Below are positions 1-8,064 of a DNA stretch of 64,000 nt, one piece after another. Under the pieces are notes generated by a model, which saw only the letters and a program-made list of their open reading frames with translations, searched no databases and was not told the DNA's origin. Made by a program: the position numbers and the translations under genes. This DNA is from Desulfatitalea tepidiphila (GTDB lineage Bacteria; Desulfobacterota; Desulfobacteria; Desulfobacterales; Desulfosarcinaceae): assembly GCF_001293685.1 (NCBI RefSeq), contig NZ_BCAG01000003.1:2644501-2708500 (forward strand), read 5' to 3'. Each line of letters begins with the position of its first letter. The stretch's first letter is position 1.

Positions 1-2
1 AC

Positions 3-1253
3 ACGTGGAGTATTTTCAAACAGGCGATCAAGGATTCGGTGATGGCCCGGGACGGTGTGTTCAATTGGGATATCGCTTCGCTCAACGATCCCTTCGCGGT
101 CTGCTGCCTGATGTTCACGGTGGCCATGGTTTTTGCGGGTCGGCTCCAGGACAAACTCAGCCCGCGGTTGACCGCCGCCATCGGCGGTATCCTCACAGGT
201 GTCGGCCTCATCGTTATTTCCCAGTCCAACTCCCTGTTCGCCTGGATCCTGGGCTTCGGTATTTTAACCGGTCTGGGCCTCGGGTTTGGATACGCCTCGG
301 CCACACCTCCGGCCATCAAATGGTTTCCGGCCTCCAAAACAGGAATGATCGCGGGTCTGGTGGTGGCCGGATTCGGCTTGGCTTCGGTCTACATCGCACC
401 GTTGTCGAATTATCTCATTGCCGGCTTCGGCCTCAGCCGCGCCATGCTCATTTTCGGGGTATCGTTTCTGACCGTGGTCTGCCTGCTCTCCATGTTTCTG
501 GTAAATCCGCCCCAGGGGTATGTTCCTGCAGGTGCGGCAACAGTTGGCAAGGGGATTGACAAACCGGCCAAGCCGGCGGTCGATTTTTCGCCCACGGATA
601 TGCTCAAGACAGGTTCCTTCTATAAACTGTGGGTCATGTACTTCATCGGCGCAGGCGCCGCCCTGATCATCATCGGCGGCGTGGCCGGCATGGCCAAGGA
701 GAGCATGGGCGAACTGGCCTGGGTGGTGGTCGCGCTCATGGCCATCGGTAATGCCGGCGGGCGCATCGCCGCCGGCGTCATCTCCGACAAGATCGGTCGG
801 ACCAAAACCTTGTTGATCATGATGAGCCTTCAATCGGCCGTCATCCTGTCGCTACTCTTCATTGGAGAGTCCGAGGCCGTCCTCCTGGTTTCCGCCGCCA
901 CGCTGGTGGGATTCAACTACGGCACCAATCTCTCCTTGTTCCCGTCGGTGACCAAGGACTATTTCGGGTTGAAAAATTTCGGAATGAATTACGGCCTGCT
1001 CTTTTCGGCCTGGGGCATCGGCGGGTTTATTTTCCCCCGTGTCTCGCAAATGATCGTGGCACAAACCGGCACCCAGAAAACTGCCTACCTCCTGTGCAGT
1101 ATCCTGCTGGCGGCCAGTGCTCTGGTCTCGCTGATGACCAAGGCCCCCGAACCCGTGGAAGGCAGACTCGGCTTGTGGGCGCAACTCAAGGCGAAGATCG
1201 ATTTTGCCAGGGCGCAGCCGATCGATGTCTATCTCGGATCACGCTACATCTGA
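3..1253 (+). CDS. OFA-type MFS transporter, 5' end outside window
   Basis: Major facilitator protein of the oxalate/formate antiporter-like group, expected to move small carboxylates across the inner membrane. The frame is open to the window edge, so the N-terminus is missing; Met codons near position 39 are internal. Visible are many hydrophobic helices, the GRLQDKLSPR loop (an A-motif-like segment) near the start, a central cytoplasmic loop around 'VGKGIDKPAKP', and a second half with 'GRIAAGVISDKIGR', which repeats the loop 2-3 signature in the C-terminal bundle. A strong hairpin follows about 70 bp downstream, so this is probably the last gene of its unit. The family is secure; the substrate is not shown by the sequence. 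Confidence 0.85.
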   Translation, partial: TWSIFKQAIKDSVMARDGVFNWDIASLNDPFAVCCLMFTVAMVFAGRLQDKLSPRLTAAIGGILTGVGLIVISQSNSLFAWILGFGILTGLGLGFGYASATPPAIKWFPASKTGMIAGLVVAGFGLASVYIAPLSNYLIAGFGLSRAMLIFGVSFLTVVCLLSMFLVNPPQGYVPAGAATVGKGIDKPAKPAVDFSPTDMLKTGSFYKLWVMYFIGAGAALIIIGGVAGMAKESMGELAWVVVALMAIGNAGGRIAAGVISDKIGRTKTLLIMMSLQSAVILSLLFIGESEAVLLVSAATLVGFNYGTNLSLFPSVTKDYFGLKNFGMNYGLLFSAWGIGGFIFPRVSQMIVAQTGTQKTAYLLCSILLAASALVSLMTKAPEPVEGRLGLWAQLKAKIDFARAQPIDVYLGSRYI

Positions 1254-1321
1254 TGATCCATTGGCGGCCCTTTGGATCAGCTCTTTCCGAAGGACATCAT
1301 CAAAGCAGGGCGGGTGCGCAA

Positions 1322-1355
1322 GATCGCTCCGGCAAACGGCCCGGCCGGAGCGATC
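1322..1355 (+). terminator. Strong hairpin terminator after MFS gene
   Basis: A perfect 12-bp stem (GATCGCTCCGGC with GCCGGAGCGATC) encloses a 10-nt loop and is followed by CTTTCCTCC. It sits between the MFS stop and the radical SAM gene. The T-run is weak, but the stem strength supports transcription termination. Confidence 0.7.
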
Positions 1356-1511
1356 CTTTCCTCCTGCACCGCGTCTCTACCCCTTCCGAATCCCGTTCTG
1401 AACCTAAAATAATACGCAATCAGAATCGCTGTATCGCCATCAGGCCACTTGACCGGCTGCCAATTTCTGGTAATGCTGGCCTGCTGTTTTGGTTTGATGC
1501 CCCGGAAGGAA

Positions 1512-2819
1512 ATGATCATCGACATGACCAAGCCCCCAAGACTTGTCACGGCCGTAGTGGCCAATGACAAAGGAGAAATATTCGACCTGGCCGGCTACGC
1601 CGCCGTAGGTGCCGACGGGCCCCTGAAGCAGCCGCTGGATGTGTCGCAGACCCTTAATCTGCCCCCGGGCAGTGAACTGATGTATCTGCCGGACCGAACG
1701 CCATTGCTCTATGACTTGCAGCAGAAACGCCTGGTGTTGTTGCCCGAGGACCCGTACACTCCTGGAAACGCCATCTTCCCTGTGGCGGCCTTTAATTCAC
1801 CGGGATACATGATCACCCATACCGCAGCCTACGAGGAGCGACCCCAAGCCGGATTCCTGCCGCTTTTTTCATATGGCGCAGTGGGCTGGCACCGTGGAAA
1901 GTTCCGATCGGCCGCCGTCCAGGTCGATGCGGAACCGCGCCAGGATCTGCGGCGTATGCCCCTGGACAAGATAGAGGCGGGGGTGCGTCGCATGCGACGG
2001 GAGCTCTCCGATAACCGGTTGAGAGCGCATCTGGAAAAATGTGCCCTGACCTACGGCTGCCCGGCCGGCAAAAACTTTTTCCTGAGCCGCTACGAAGCCC
2101 CCCTGCCGACCTCCTCCACCTGCAATGCCCGCTGCCTGGGATGCATCTCCCTTCAGATGGACGGCGCCATGCCCAGCAGCCAGGATCGCATCGCCTTTAC
2201 ACCAACGGCCGAAGAGATCGCCGCCGTGGCCCTGACGCACATCATGCGGGTCGATCGGGCCGTCGTCAGTTTCGGCCAGGGGTGTGAGGGGGACCCCTTG
2301 ATGCAAACCGATGTCATCTGCGACGCCATCGGGCTGATCCGCTCTAAAACCGATCGAGGCACCATCAATATGAATACCAACGGCAGCATGCCCGAACGCA
2401 TCGGCCGGCTGCTGACGGCCGGTTTGGACAGCCTGCGGTTCAGCATCAACAGCGTTCGCAAATCTTGCTACGAGGCCTACTTCCGGCCCAGGGGATATGC
2501 TTTTGAAGATGTGCTCGACGGCATTGATGTGGCCTTGCGGCACGGCGCCCATGTGGCAATCAACTATTTGAATTGCCCGGGATTTTCAGATACGCCGGAA
2601 GAATGCGAAGCCTTGCTGAATTTCCTCAATGCTCATCCCATTCATATGATCCAGTGGCGCAACCTGAATTTCGATCCGGTCCGCTACCTGAACATCATGA
2701 ATGCAGTGACCGTTCATTCAGCACCGCTGGGCGTCCAAGCGGTTCTTAATTGCGTGCGCATGGCCCACCCGAAGCTGCAGTTCGGCTATTTCAACCCCCC
2801 CAAGGAGGCCTTTTATTGA
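1512..2819 (+). CDS. Radical SAM domain protein
   Basis: Radical S-adenosylmethionine enzyme of unknown substrate. It carries the cluster motif C-x3-C-x2-C (CNARCLGC), with cysteines at about residues 204, 208 and 211, so the catalytic barrel begins unusually late, after about 200 residues of N-terminal region. After the motif come 'FGQGCEGDPL' (a GGEP-like SAM contact) and 'TNGSMPERI', as in radical SAM barrels. The frame opens at 1449, but an ATG at 1512 or 1524 after GGAAGGA is the better start; the choice between them is open. It is a single gene on the + strand with no obvious partner. The long N-terminal region with the conserved-looking 'VVANDKGEIFDL' could be a substrate or peptide-binding part; no function is claimed. 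Confidence 0.8.
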   Translation: MIIDMTKPPRLVTAVVANDKGEIFDLAGYAAVGADGPLKQPLDVSQTLNLPPGSELMYLPDRTPLLYDLQQKRLVLLPEDPYTPGNAIFPVAAFNSPGYMITHTAAYEERPQAGFLPLFSYGAVGWHRGKFRSAAVQVDAEPRQDLRRMPLDKIEAGVRRMRRELSDNRLRAHLEKCALTYGCPAGKNFFLSRYEAPLPTSSTCNARCLGCISLQMDGAMPSSQDRIAFTPTAEEIAAVALTHIMRVDRAVVSFGQGCEGDPLMQTDVICDAIGLIRSKTDRGTINMNTNGSMPERIGRLLTAGLDSLRFSINSVRKSCYEAYFRPRGYAFEDVLDGIDVALRHGAHVAINYLNCPGFSDTPEECEALLNFLNAHPIHMIQWRNLNFDPVRYLNIMNAVTVHSAPLGVQAVLNCVRMAHPKLQFGYFNPPKEAFY

Positions 2820-3089
2820 ACTTTTTCAAACCCTTTTCGTGATCCGGACGCCATAGCACACGACAGGTCGAACAATTTTTGCCCTTGACCCGTTTGCGCG
2901 GGATGCCGTATTTTAACCGAGGCATTGTTTTTCCCGTATGCCAGAATGGAAAAACAGGCGCCCAACAGCGACTGGCGATGTGCAACGGATAGGGACCGAC
3001 TGGTGATGAAAAAGTGGTGAATCGAAAATGGCCATTGCGACAGAGTTGTGAATGCGACCATTGGACCTGACGGACATTGGAGGTGCCCC

Positions 3090-3485
3090 ATGATGATCAA
3101 AAGTCTGAAACTGATGCTCGTTCTGTTTGTCATCACCGCAGTTGCAGCACCCGTGAGCTGGGCCGCAGAGACGGCCTATGGATACATCATTTCGTACTCT
3201 TACCGGGACAAAGTCGTCTACCATACCCCGGTATTTTCGAACCAGGTGCCCGGCAAGAGTTATAACGACGAAGAGTTCGTTTCCGACACGAAAAGTCAGA
3301 TGACTTTAGAGTCCGCCTTTCAAAAACATCTCATCGCCAAGTATAAATTGAATCCCATGAATCTCACCACCAGCGCACGGGTGACGTATAAAACCGAACA
3401 GATCGCTAAAAACAAGCTGGATAACGAGTCTCGGGATTTCATGTTCAAGGGCCTTCAAATCAAACAGGAAGCCTTTACGCCCTGA
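3090..3485 (+). CDS. Small exported protein, unknown function
   Basis: A 131-aa protein beginning MMIKSLKLMLVLFVITAV, a typical Sec signal peptide with likely cleavage near 'SWAAETAYG'. The start at 3090 is chosen because GGAGGT (3079-3084) precedes it at good spacing; the frame also opens upstream at 3048 without a ribosome site. The mature part has repeated short polar stretches ('YGYIISYSYRDKVVYHTPVF') and a predicted alpha/beta composition. I do not recognise the family. It is a single gene followed by a GC-rich hairpin, so probably monocistronic and periplasmic. Confidence 0.7.
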   Translation: MMIKSLKLMLVLFVITAVAAPVSWAAETAYGYIISYSYRDKVVYHTPVFSNQVPGKSYNDEEFVSDTKSQMTLESAFQKHLIAKYKLNPMNLTTSARVTYKTEQIAKNKLDNESRDFMFKGLQIKQEAFTP

Positions 3486-3504
3486 TCCAATCATCGGATT
3501 AAAA

Positions 3505-3532
3505 CCCGCCCCTGCAATGAGACGGGGGCGGG
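3505..3532 (+). terminator. GC-rich hairpin after small exported protein
   Basis: CCCGCCCC and GGGGCGGG form an 8-bp stem with a 12-nt loop, 20 bp after the stop codon. No T-tract follows, so it may be a weak or bidirectional terminator. Confidence 0.5.
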
Positions 3533-3956
3533 GGCACTACCACAGCCATGGGCAAGACGGCTCGGGGATCAAACCCTAAGATACAGATCAACATTACGCT
3601 TGATTTTTAACGTCTTTTGCATTAGCGTCGCCGGCGATTATGAATGGATGCCCATGCACGAACCGGCAAATTTTTCATTCGTGGAAGGGCACGAGTTCGG
3701 AACCAAGTAAGGGCGGTGTGGCGGCATGGGGCCGTCGCATTGTTTTTGTCGATTCAATGAGGACCAAAATGGACGAAAAGGACTCTGGTAGTTGCGATTC
3801 GCAACCCCCTAGTCAGGACATAACGTTTCGCTTCAAAGCCACTCGGCCCCGGTACAGGACCGCCCTTTCACCGCGCGCACCCATGCGCTCCGCCTAAGGC
3901 GCCGCCCTGAACATTGTCGGGCCGATGGTCCGGCAAAAACGTTCAGGAGGCGCATC
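3533..3956 (+). promoter_or_regulatory. mgtE upstream region with SD-sequestering hairpin
   Basis: About 420 bp without a convincing gene; an 85-codon frame at 3640-3897 has no ribosome site and odd composition. At the 3' end CCTGAAC (3906-3912) pairs with GTTCAGG (3941-3947), enclosing a second stem (CGGGCC 3918-3923 with GGTCCG 3927-3932, one G-U pair). The outer arm overlaps the mgtE Shine-Dalgarno sequence CAGGAGG (3944-3950), so the fold would block ribosome access. Mg2+ transporter genes are often controlled by leader RNAs, but I see no M-box consensus, so the regulatory role is an inference. Confidence 0.45.
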
Positions 3957-5312
3957 ATGTCCCAAGCGCTCAATTTCATTCCGCTATGGATGGCCGACGA
4001 CCCAGCCGCCCGTCAAGAAGCGATCGTGGCACTTCGCAACGAACACCCCTCCGACATTGCCGAGGTGTTGGTCGAAAACGAGGTGGAACCCTCCAAGATC
4101 GTTGAAATTCTTTCCGATGTCGGCAATCACAAGGCCATAGAGGCATTTGCCCAACTGCCCATCGAAACCCAGGAGGACTGCCTGGAGGCGGCCAATGCCC
4201 AGACCATGCTTCGTTTCGTGGAGAACATGGAGCCGGATGACCGCGTGGATTTGCTCAAGGCCGTCGACGACGAGGTGCGCGAGGCCATCATGCCGCTCAT
4301 CGCCCAGGCCGAGCGCAATGCCATCCGCAAACTGTGGCACTATGAGGAGGGCCAGGCCGGCGCAGTCATGACCACCGAATACGCCATGCTCCCCAAATAC
4401 CTGACGGTGGCCACGGCACTGGAAAAACTGCGCCTGCAAGCTCCCAACAAAGAAACCATCTATTATGTTTACATTACCGATGAGGATCGCCATCTCATCG
4501 GCATCACCTCCCTTCGGGATCTGATCATGTCCAAACCGCGGGCCACCCTGGATACCATCATGGAAACCAATGCGATCAGCGTGCCCCACGATCTGGATAT
4601 CGAAGAGGTGGCCGCCGTCATCTCCAAATACGACCTGCTGGCCGTACCGGTGGTGGACAAGGACAACCGCTTGCTCGGCATCATTACCGTCGACGACGTC
4701 ATCGACATCATCGAGGCCGAAAGCACCGAAGACTTCCAGCGCATTTCGGCGGTGTTGCCGTTCGACGAGCAATATTTCAAAAGGCCGCTCCCCCGCTTGT
4801 TCTGGAGCCGTTTCTTGTGGCTGGCCGTATTGTTGTTCACCTCGTTGATCTCCACGACCATCATGGAGATGAATGCGGCGGTACTCAACCAGATGCTCGC
4901 GCTGGCTTTTTTCATTCCCATGGTCATGGGCACCTGCGGTAACGCCGGCACCCAATCGGCCACCATGATGGTGCGCAGCATGGCCCTGGGTGAAGTCTCT
5001 CCGACCGATTTCGGTCGCGTTTTTCGACGCGAACTGGTAATGGGCCTGCTGTTGGGCGGTGCCCTGGGACTGATGGCCTATTTCCGCGTTTTTTTGCAGG
5101 ATCATGACATGGTCCTGGGGATCATCGTGGCCACCGCCCTGCTGGCGACACTGTTGACCGCCAACCTGATCGGCGGGTTGATGCCCCTGGTGCTTAAAAA
5201 ATTGAAACTCGATCCGGCCCTGACCGCCGGGCCTTTCATCGCCACGATTATCGACGCATTAGGGATCGCCATCTATTTTTATATTGCCTTTATCTTGATG
5301 AAAGTTTTCTAA
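3957..5312 (+). CDS. mgtE: Magnesium transporter MgtE
   Basis: A 451-aa Mg2+ channel of the inner membrane, close to usual family length. In order: an N-terminal superhelical MgtE_N domain (about residues 1-125, 'HPSDIAEVLVENE'), two CBS domains (about 130-255; 'AVMTTEYAMLP', 'DDVIDIIEAE') that sense cytosolic Mg2+ in the family, a connecting helix, and five membrane helices (about 285-451) with the conserved pore-lining region 'PMVMGTCGNAGTQSATMMVRS'. The start is fixed by CAGGAGG six bases upstream. prmA follows closely on the same strand. Confidence 0.95.
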   Translation: MSQALNFIPLWMADDPAARQEAIVALRNEHPSDIAEVLVENEVEPSKIVEILSDVGNHKAIEAFAQLPIETQEDCLEAANAQTMLRFVENMEPDDRVDLLKAVDDEVREAIMPLIAQAERNAIRKLWHYEEGQAGAVMTTEYAMLPKYLTVATALEKLRLQAPNKETIYYVYITDEDRHLIGITSLRDLIMSKPRATLDTIMETNAISVPHDLDIEEVAAVISKYDLLAVPVVDKDNRLLGIITVDDVIDIIEAESTEDFQRISAVLPFDEQYFKRPLPRLFWSRFLWLAVLLFTSLISTTIMEMNAAVLNQMLALAFFIPMVMGTCGNAGTQSATMMVRSMALGEVSPTDFGRVFRRELVMGLLLGGALGLMAYFRVFLQDHDMVLGIIVATALLATLLTANLIGGLMPLVLKKLKLDPALTAGPFIATIIDALGIAIYFYIAFILMKVF

Positions 5313-5367
5313 CGGGTGCCCATCCATCTGGCGGATGACGGCAGACAACGATCAATTGGGGATATTC

Positions 5368-6291
5368 ATGCAATGGATGGCCGCTCGGGTGGCATTTCAC
5401 AGTGAAAACGAAGAATTGACGGCCGACCTGATCACATCCGCCTTCCAGGACCTGGGGGTGACCGGCGTGGTGGTGGACGACCCCCATCTGACACCGGCCG
5501 AGGGATGGGGCGACGATGCCGTACCCCTGCCCACCGAACCGGCCGTGTCGGGCTACCTGGCCATGGATGAGCGCCTGGAGCAGCGGCGTTTTGACCTGGA
5601 AAACGCCTTGGCCGATCTGGCCCGAAGGCATCCCATGAATTATTCGGTGCAATACAAGACCGTGGACGAACAGGATTGGGCCGAATCGTGGAAAGCTTTT
5701 TTCTACCCCGAGCAGATCACCCCCACCATGGTGGTCAAGCCCACCTGGCGCGACTACACGCCCACCTCTGGCCAACAGGTGATTGAAATCGACCCTGGCA
5801 TGGCCTTCGGCACCGGATCCCATCCCACCACCGCCCTCTGCGTGCAACTGCTCGAGACATATATGCGGCCCGGACAGGCCGTTCTCGATGTGGGCACCGG
5901 ATCGGGGATTCTGCTCATCGCGGCCGCCAAGTTGGGGGCCGGCCGCCTGACCGGCGTCGATTTGGATCCCGTGGCCGTAACCGTGGCGGAAGCCAATTTA
6001 CGTCAAAACCACATCCCGACAGACCGATACGAGCTGCGCTGCGGCGACCTGACCGACACCATAGACGCCACCTATGATGGGGTGGTGGCCAATATCCTGG
6101 CCGACGTGATTCTCGAATTGCTCGATCGACTGGTCCCCGTCCTCAAACCGGGCGGCTGGTTGATCTGCTCCGGCATCATCCAGTCGCAACGGGATTCGGT
6201 GGCCCGCAAAATGACGGCCCGCGGCTTTCGCGTGGAAACAATCCTCGAGCGCGGCGACTGGGTGGCCCTGGCCGGGCGGTTGCGCCCGTGA
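5368..6291 (+). CDS. prmA: Ribosomal protein L11 methyltransferase PrmA
   Basis: SAM-dependent methyltransferase that trimethylates ribosomal protein L11 at several lysine/amino positions. The N-terminal substrate-binding domain begins 'MQWMAARVAFHSENEEL', the usual PrmA opening, so the start is placed at 5368 (GGGG eight bases upstream) rather than the in-frame ATG at 5335. The catalytic domain shows 'DPGMAFGTGSHPTT' and 'LDVGTGSGILLIAAAKLGA' (SAM motif I), then 'GVDLDPVAV', and 'NILADVI' as the NPPY-like motif. Length and domain order are normal. It lies between mgtE and a DUF401 permease with short gaps, possibly one transcript. Confidence 0.93.
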   Translation: MQWMAARVAFHSENEELTADLITSAFQDLGVTGVVVDDPHLTPAEGWGDDAVPLPTEPAVSGYLAMDERLEQRRFDLENALADLARRHPMNYSVQYKTVDEQDWAESWKAFFYPEQITPTMVVKPTWRDYTPTSGQQVIEIDPGMAFGTGSHPTTALCVQLLETYMRPGQAVLDVGTGSGILLIAAAKLGAGRLTGVDLDPVAVTVAEANLRQNHIPTDRYELRCGDLTDTIDATYDGVVANILADVILELLDRLVPVLKPGGWLICSGIIQSQRDSVARKMTARGFRVETILERGDWVALAGRLRP

Positions 6292-6326
6292 TCCCGAAAC
6301 CCCAAGCCTGACGAAAAGGAACCGGA

Positions 6327-7628
6327 TTGGACGTTATTCTTACCTGGATCGACGCGATTCCCGCCATCGTGCGCATTCTGCTGATCTTCACCCTGGTGCT
6401 GATCGCTATCAAACGCCACTGGTCGCTGGGCAGCGCCTTTTTGACAGGGGCCATCGGCATGGGCATCGTTTTCGGCATGGGGCCGCTGGCCATCGCACGT
6501 TCGATGGGAGGGGCGCTGGCCCATCCCAAGACCCTCAGCCTGGCGCTGGTGGTGTCGTTGATCCTGGTCCTCAGCCACACCCTGGAAAAATCGGGCCAGA
6601 TGGCCCGGCTGCTCGATGCGTTCAAGGGGATGATTCAAAAGCCCAAAATAAACCTGGTGATCTTTCCGGCCCTGATCGGTCTGCTGCCCATGCCGGGTGG
6701 TGCCATTTTTTCGGCCCCCATGGTCAAGACCCTGGGCCAGGGCCATCGCCTGTCGGCAGCCCAGTTGAGCTATATCAACTACTGGTTTCGCCATATCTGG
6801 GAATATTGGTGGCCGCTCTACCCCGGGATCCTTTTGACCACGGCCCTGGCCAATATCGACCTCTGGCGTCTGGTGGTGTTATCGGCTCCGCTGACCCTGG
6901 TTGCGGTGCTTGCCGGATACTGGCCCCTGCGCGGTGCGGTGCCGGCCTTGGAAAAGCAGGTCCGGCGCAAGGCCATCCTCCCGTTTTTTAAAGAACTGGC
7001 GCCCATCGCCTTCGTCATCATCTTCGGCGTGACCATCGGATCGCTCTTTTCCGGCATTTTTCCAGCACCGATGCGGCCGATCGCCAAGGAGGCGGGACTC
7101 GTACTGGCGCTGTTCATCGCCTTGTTCTGGGTCTGGCAGGCCAATCGTATGGATTGGACCACGCGCCGCAACATCGTTCAAAATCCGGCCCTGCTCAAAA
7201 TGGTTTACATGGTGGCGGCCATATTGATTTTCGGAGGCATTCTGGAAGACAGCCACGCCGTGGACCAGGTCAGCGACGAGATGCTCCGCTGGCAGATCCC
7301 CTTGACGCCCATTACCATGCTCCTGCCGTTTCTGGTGGGAACGGTGGCCGGGATCACCATCGCCTTCGTGGGCACCACGTTTCCCATTCTGATCTCGCTG
7401 ATCGACACCATGGGGCACCACGGCCTGATGCTGCCCTACCTCATGCTTGCCCTGGCCAGCGGTTTCGCCGGCGTGCTCGTCTCCCCTCTGCACCTCTGTT
7501 TCCTCCTCTCCAACGAATACTTTCAAACGACCCTCGTTCCGGTGTACCGGCTCATGCGCTTGCCCTTGCTGGCCCTGTTGATCGGCGCCGTGGCCTATTT
7601 TCTGATGTTGTGCTATTGGATGGGTTGA
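6327..7628 (+). CDS. DUF401 family membrane protein
   Basis: A 433-aa integral membrane protein of the DUF401 family, related to anion/gluconate-type permeases; the substrate is unknown. About ten hydrophobic segments alternate with short loops, and the conserved 'LLPMPGGAIFSAPMVK' and 'YINYWFRHIWEYWWPLYPG' blocks are present. The start is a TTG with AAAGGA (6315-6320) at good spacing; no in-frame ATG is better placed. It follows prmA by 35 bp. Confidence 0.85.
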   Translation: MDVILTWIDAIPAIVRILLIFTLVLIAIKRHWSLGSAFLTGAIGMGIVFGMGPLAIARSMGGALAHPKTLSLALVVSLILVLSHTLEKSGQMARLLDAFKGMIQKPKINLVIFPALIGLLPMPGGAIFSAPMVKTLGQGHRLSAAQLSYINYWFRHIWEYWWPLYPGILLTTALANIDLWRLVVLSAPLTLVAVLAGYWPLRGAVPALEKQVRRKAILPFFKELAPIAFVIIFGVTIGSLFSGIFPAPMRPIAKEAGLVLALFIALFWVWQANRMDWTTRRNIVQNPALLKMVYMVAAILIFGGILEDSHAVDQVSDEMLRWQIPLTPITMLLPFLVGTVAGITIAFVGTTFPILISLIDTMGHHGLMLPYLMLALASGFAGVLVSPLHLCFLLSNEYFQTTLVPVYRLMRLPLLALLIGAVAYFLMLCYWMG

Positions 7629-7667
7629 AGCAGGCCGATACGATCAGGCCCGAATTTTTCGTATTCA

Positions 7668-7807
7668 GTGCTCGTCCACAAATAGGCAAATTGGGTCGAG
7701 ATCAAGGCGCGCGAAAAATTTAACCGCAGGCATATGGTCGATGTTCCGAGGATTAAATTTTGCGCGCAAGGCCGATATCGGGCCAATTGGCCATTTGTGG
7801 ATGGCAC
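7668..7807. repeat. Long imperfect inverted repeat (58-bp arms)
   Basis: Left arm 7668-7725 and right arm 7750-7807 are imperfect reverse complements over almost their whole length, with a 24-bp centre. Shared segments include GTCCACAAAT with ATTTGTGGAT, AAATTGG with CCAATTG, and GGCGCGCGAAAAATTTAA with its complement. It fills the gap between the DUF401 gene and the next small gene and ends about 10 bp before that gene's ribosome site. It could be a MITE-like or palindromic extragenic element, or a transcribed regulatory hairpin; no coding capacity is seen. Confidence 0.7.
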
Positions 7808-7826
7808 TATCTATCAGGAGGTTGAT

Positions 7827-8045
7827 ATGCAACGTTACAAGGTGACCCTTTTCGAACCCTACCCTTTCGAGGTCGGGCAGAAGATCCGCATCGAAGGCGG
7901 CAAACGCGGCGGCGATTGGGAAGTGATCGGCGTCAGTGAGGCCAAGGTCAAATTGCGCTGCCCGATCTCGGGGCGGGAATTCGACTGGGATCGCTTCTGC
8001 TACGTCACACAGGAGCGTGACAATGAGATCTGGCCGAAGGAATGA
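7827..8045 (+). CDS. 72-aa conserved-looking small protein
   Basis: Small basic/acidic mixed protein starting 'MQRYKVTLFEPYPFEVGQ' and containing 'IRIEGGKRGGDWEVIGV' and 'LRCPISGREFDWDRFCYV'. The start at 7827 is fixed by AGGAGGT (7816-7822); an upstream in-frame extension to 7734 would run through the inverted repeat. The pattern suggests a small beta-rich (SH3-like) fold, which is an inference. It is 19 bp upstream of the KaiC-like/XRE/cupin gene and probably co-transcribed, so it may act with that regulator. Function not recognised. Confidence 0.75.
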   Translation: MQRYKVTLFEPYPFEVGQKIRIEGGKRGGDWEVIGVSEAKVKLRCPISGREFDWDRFCYVTQERDNEIWPKE

Positions 8046-8064
8046 GCCGATAGGACGCAACCGT

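Noticed and set aside
3640-3897. 85-aa gene upstream of mgtE
   Set aside because: No ribosome site, no recognisable features, and composition like non-coding DNA.
3984-5105. 373-aa minus-strand frame opposite mgtE
   Set aside because: His/Gly-rich shadow without start signal; mgtE is unmistakable.
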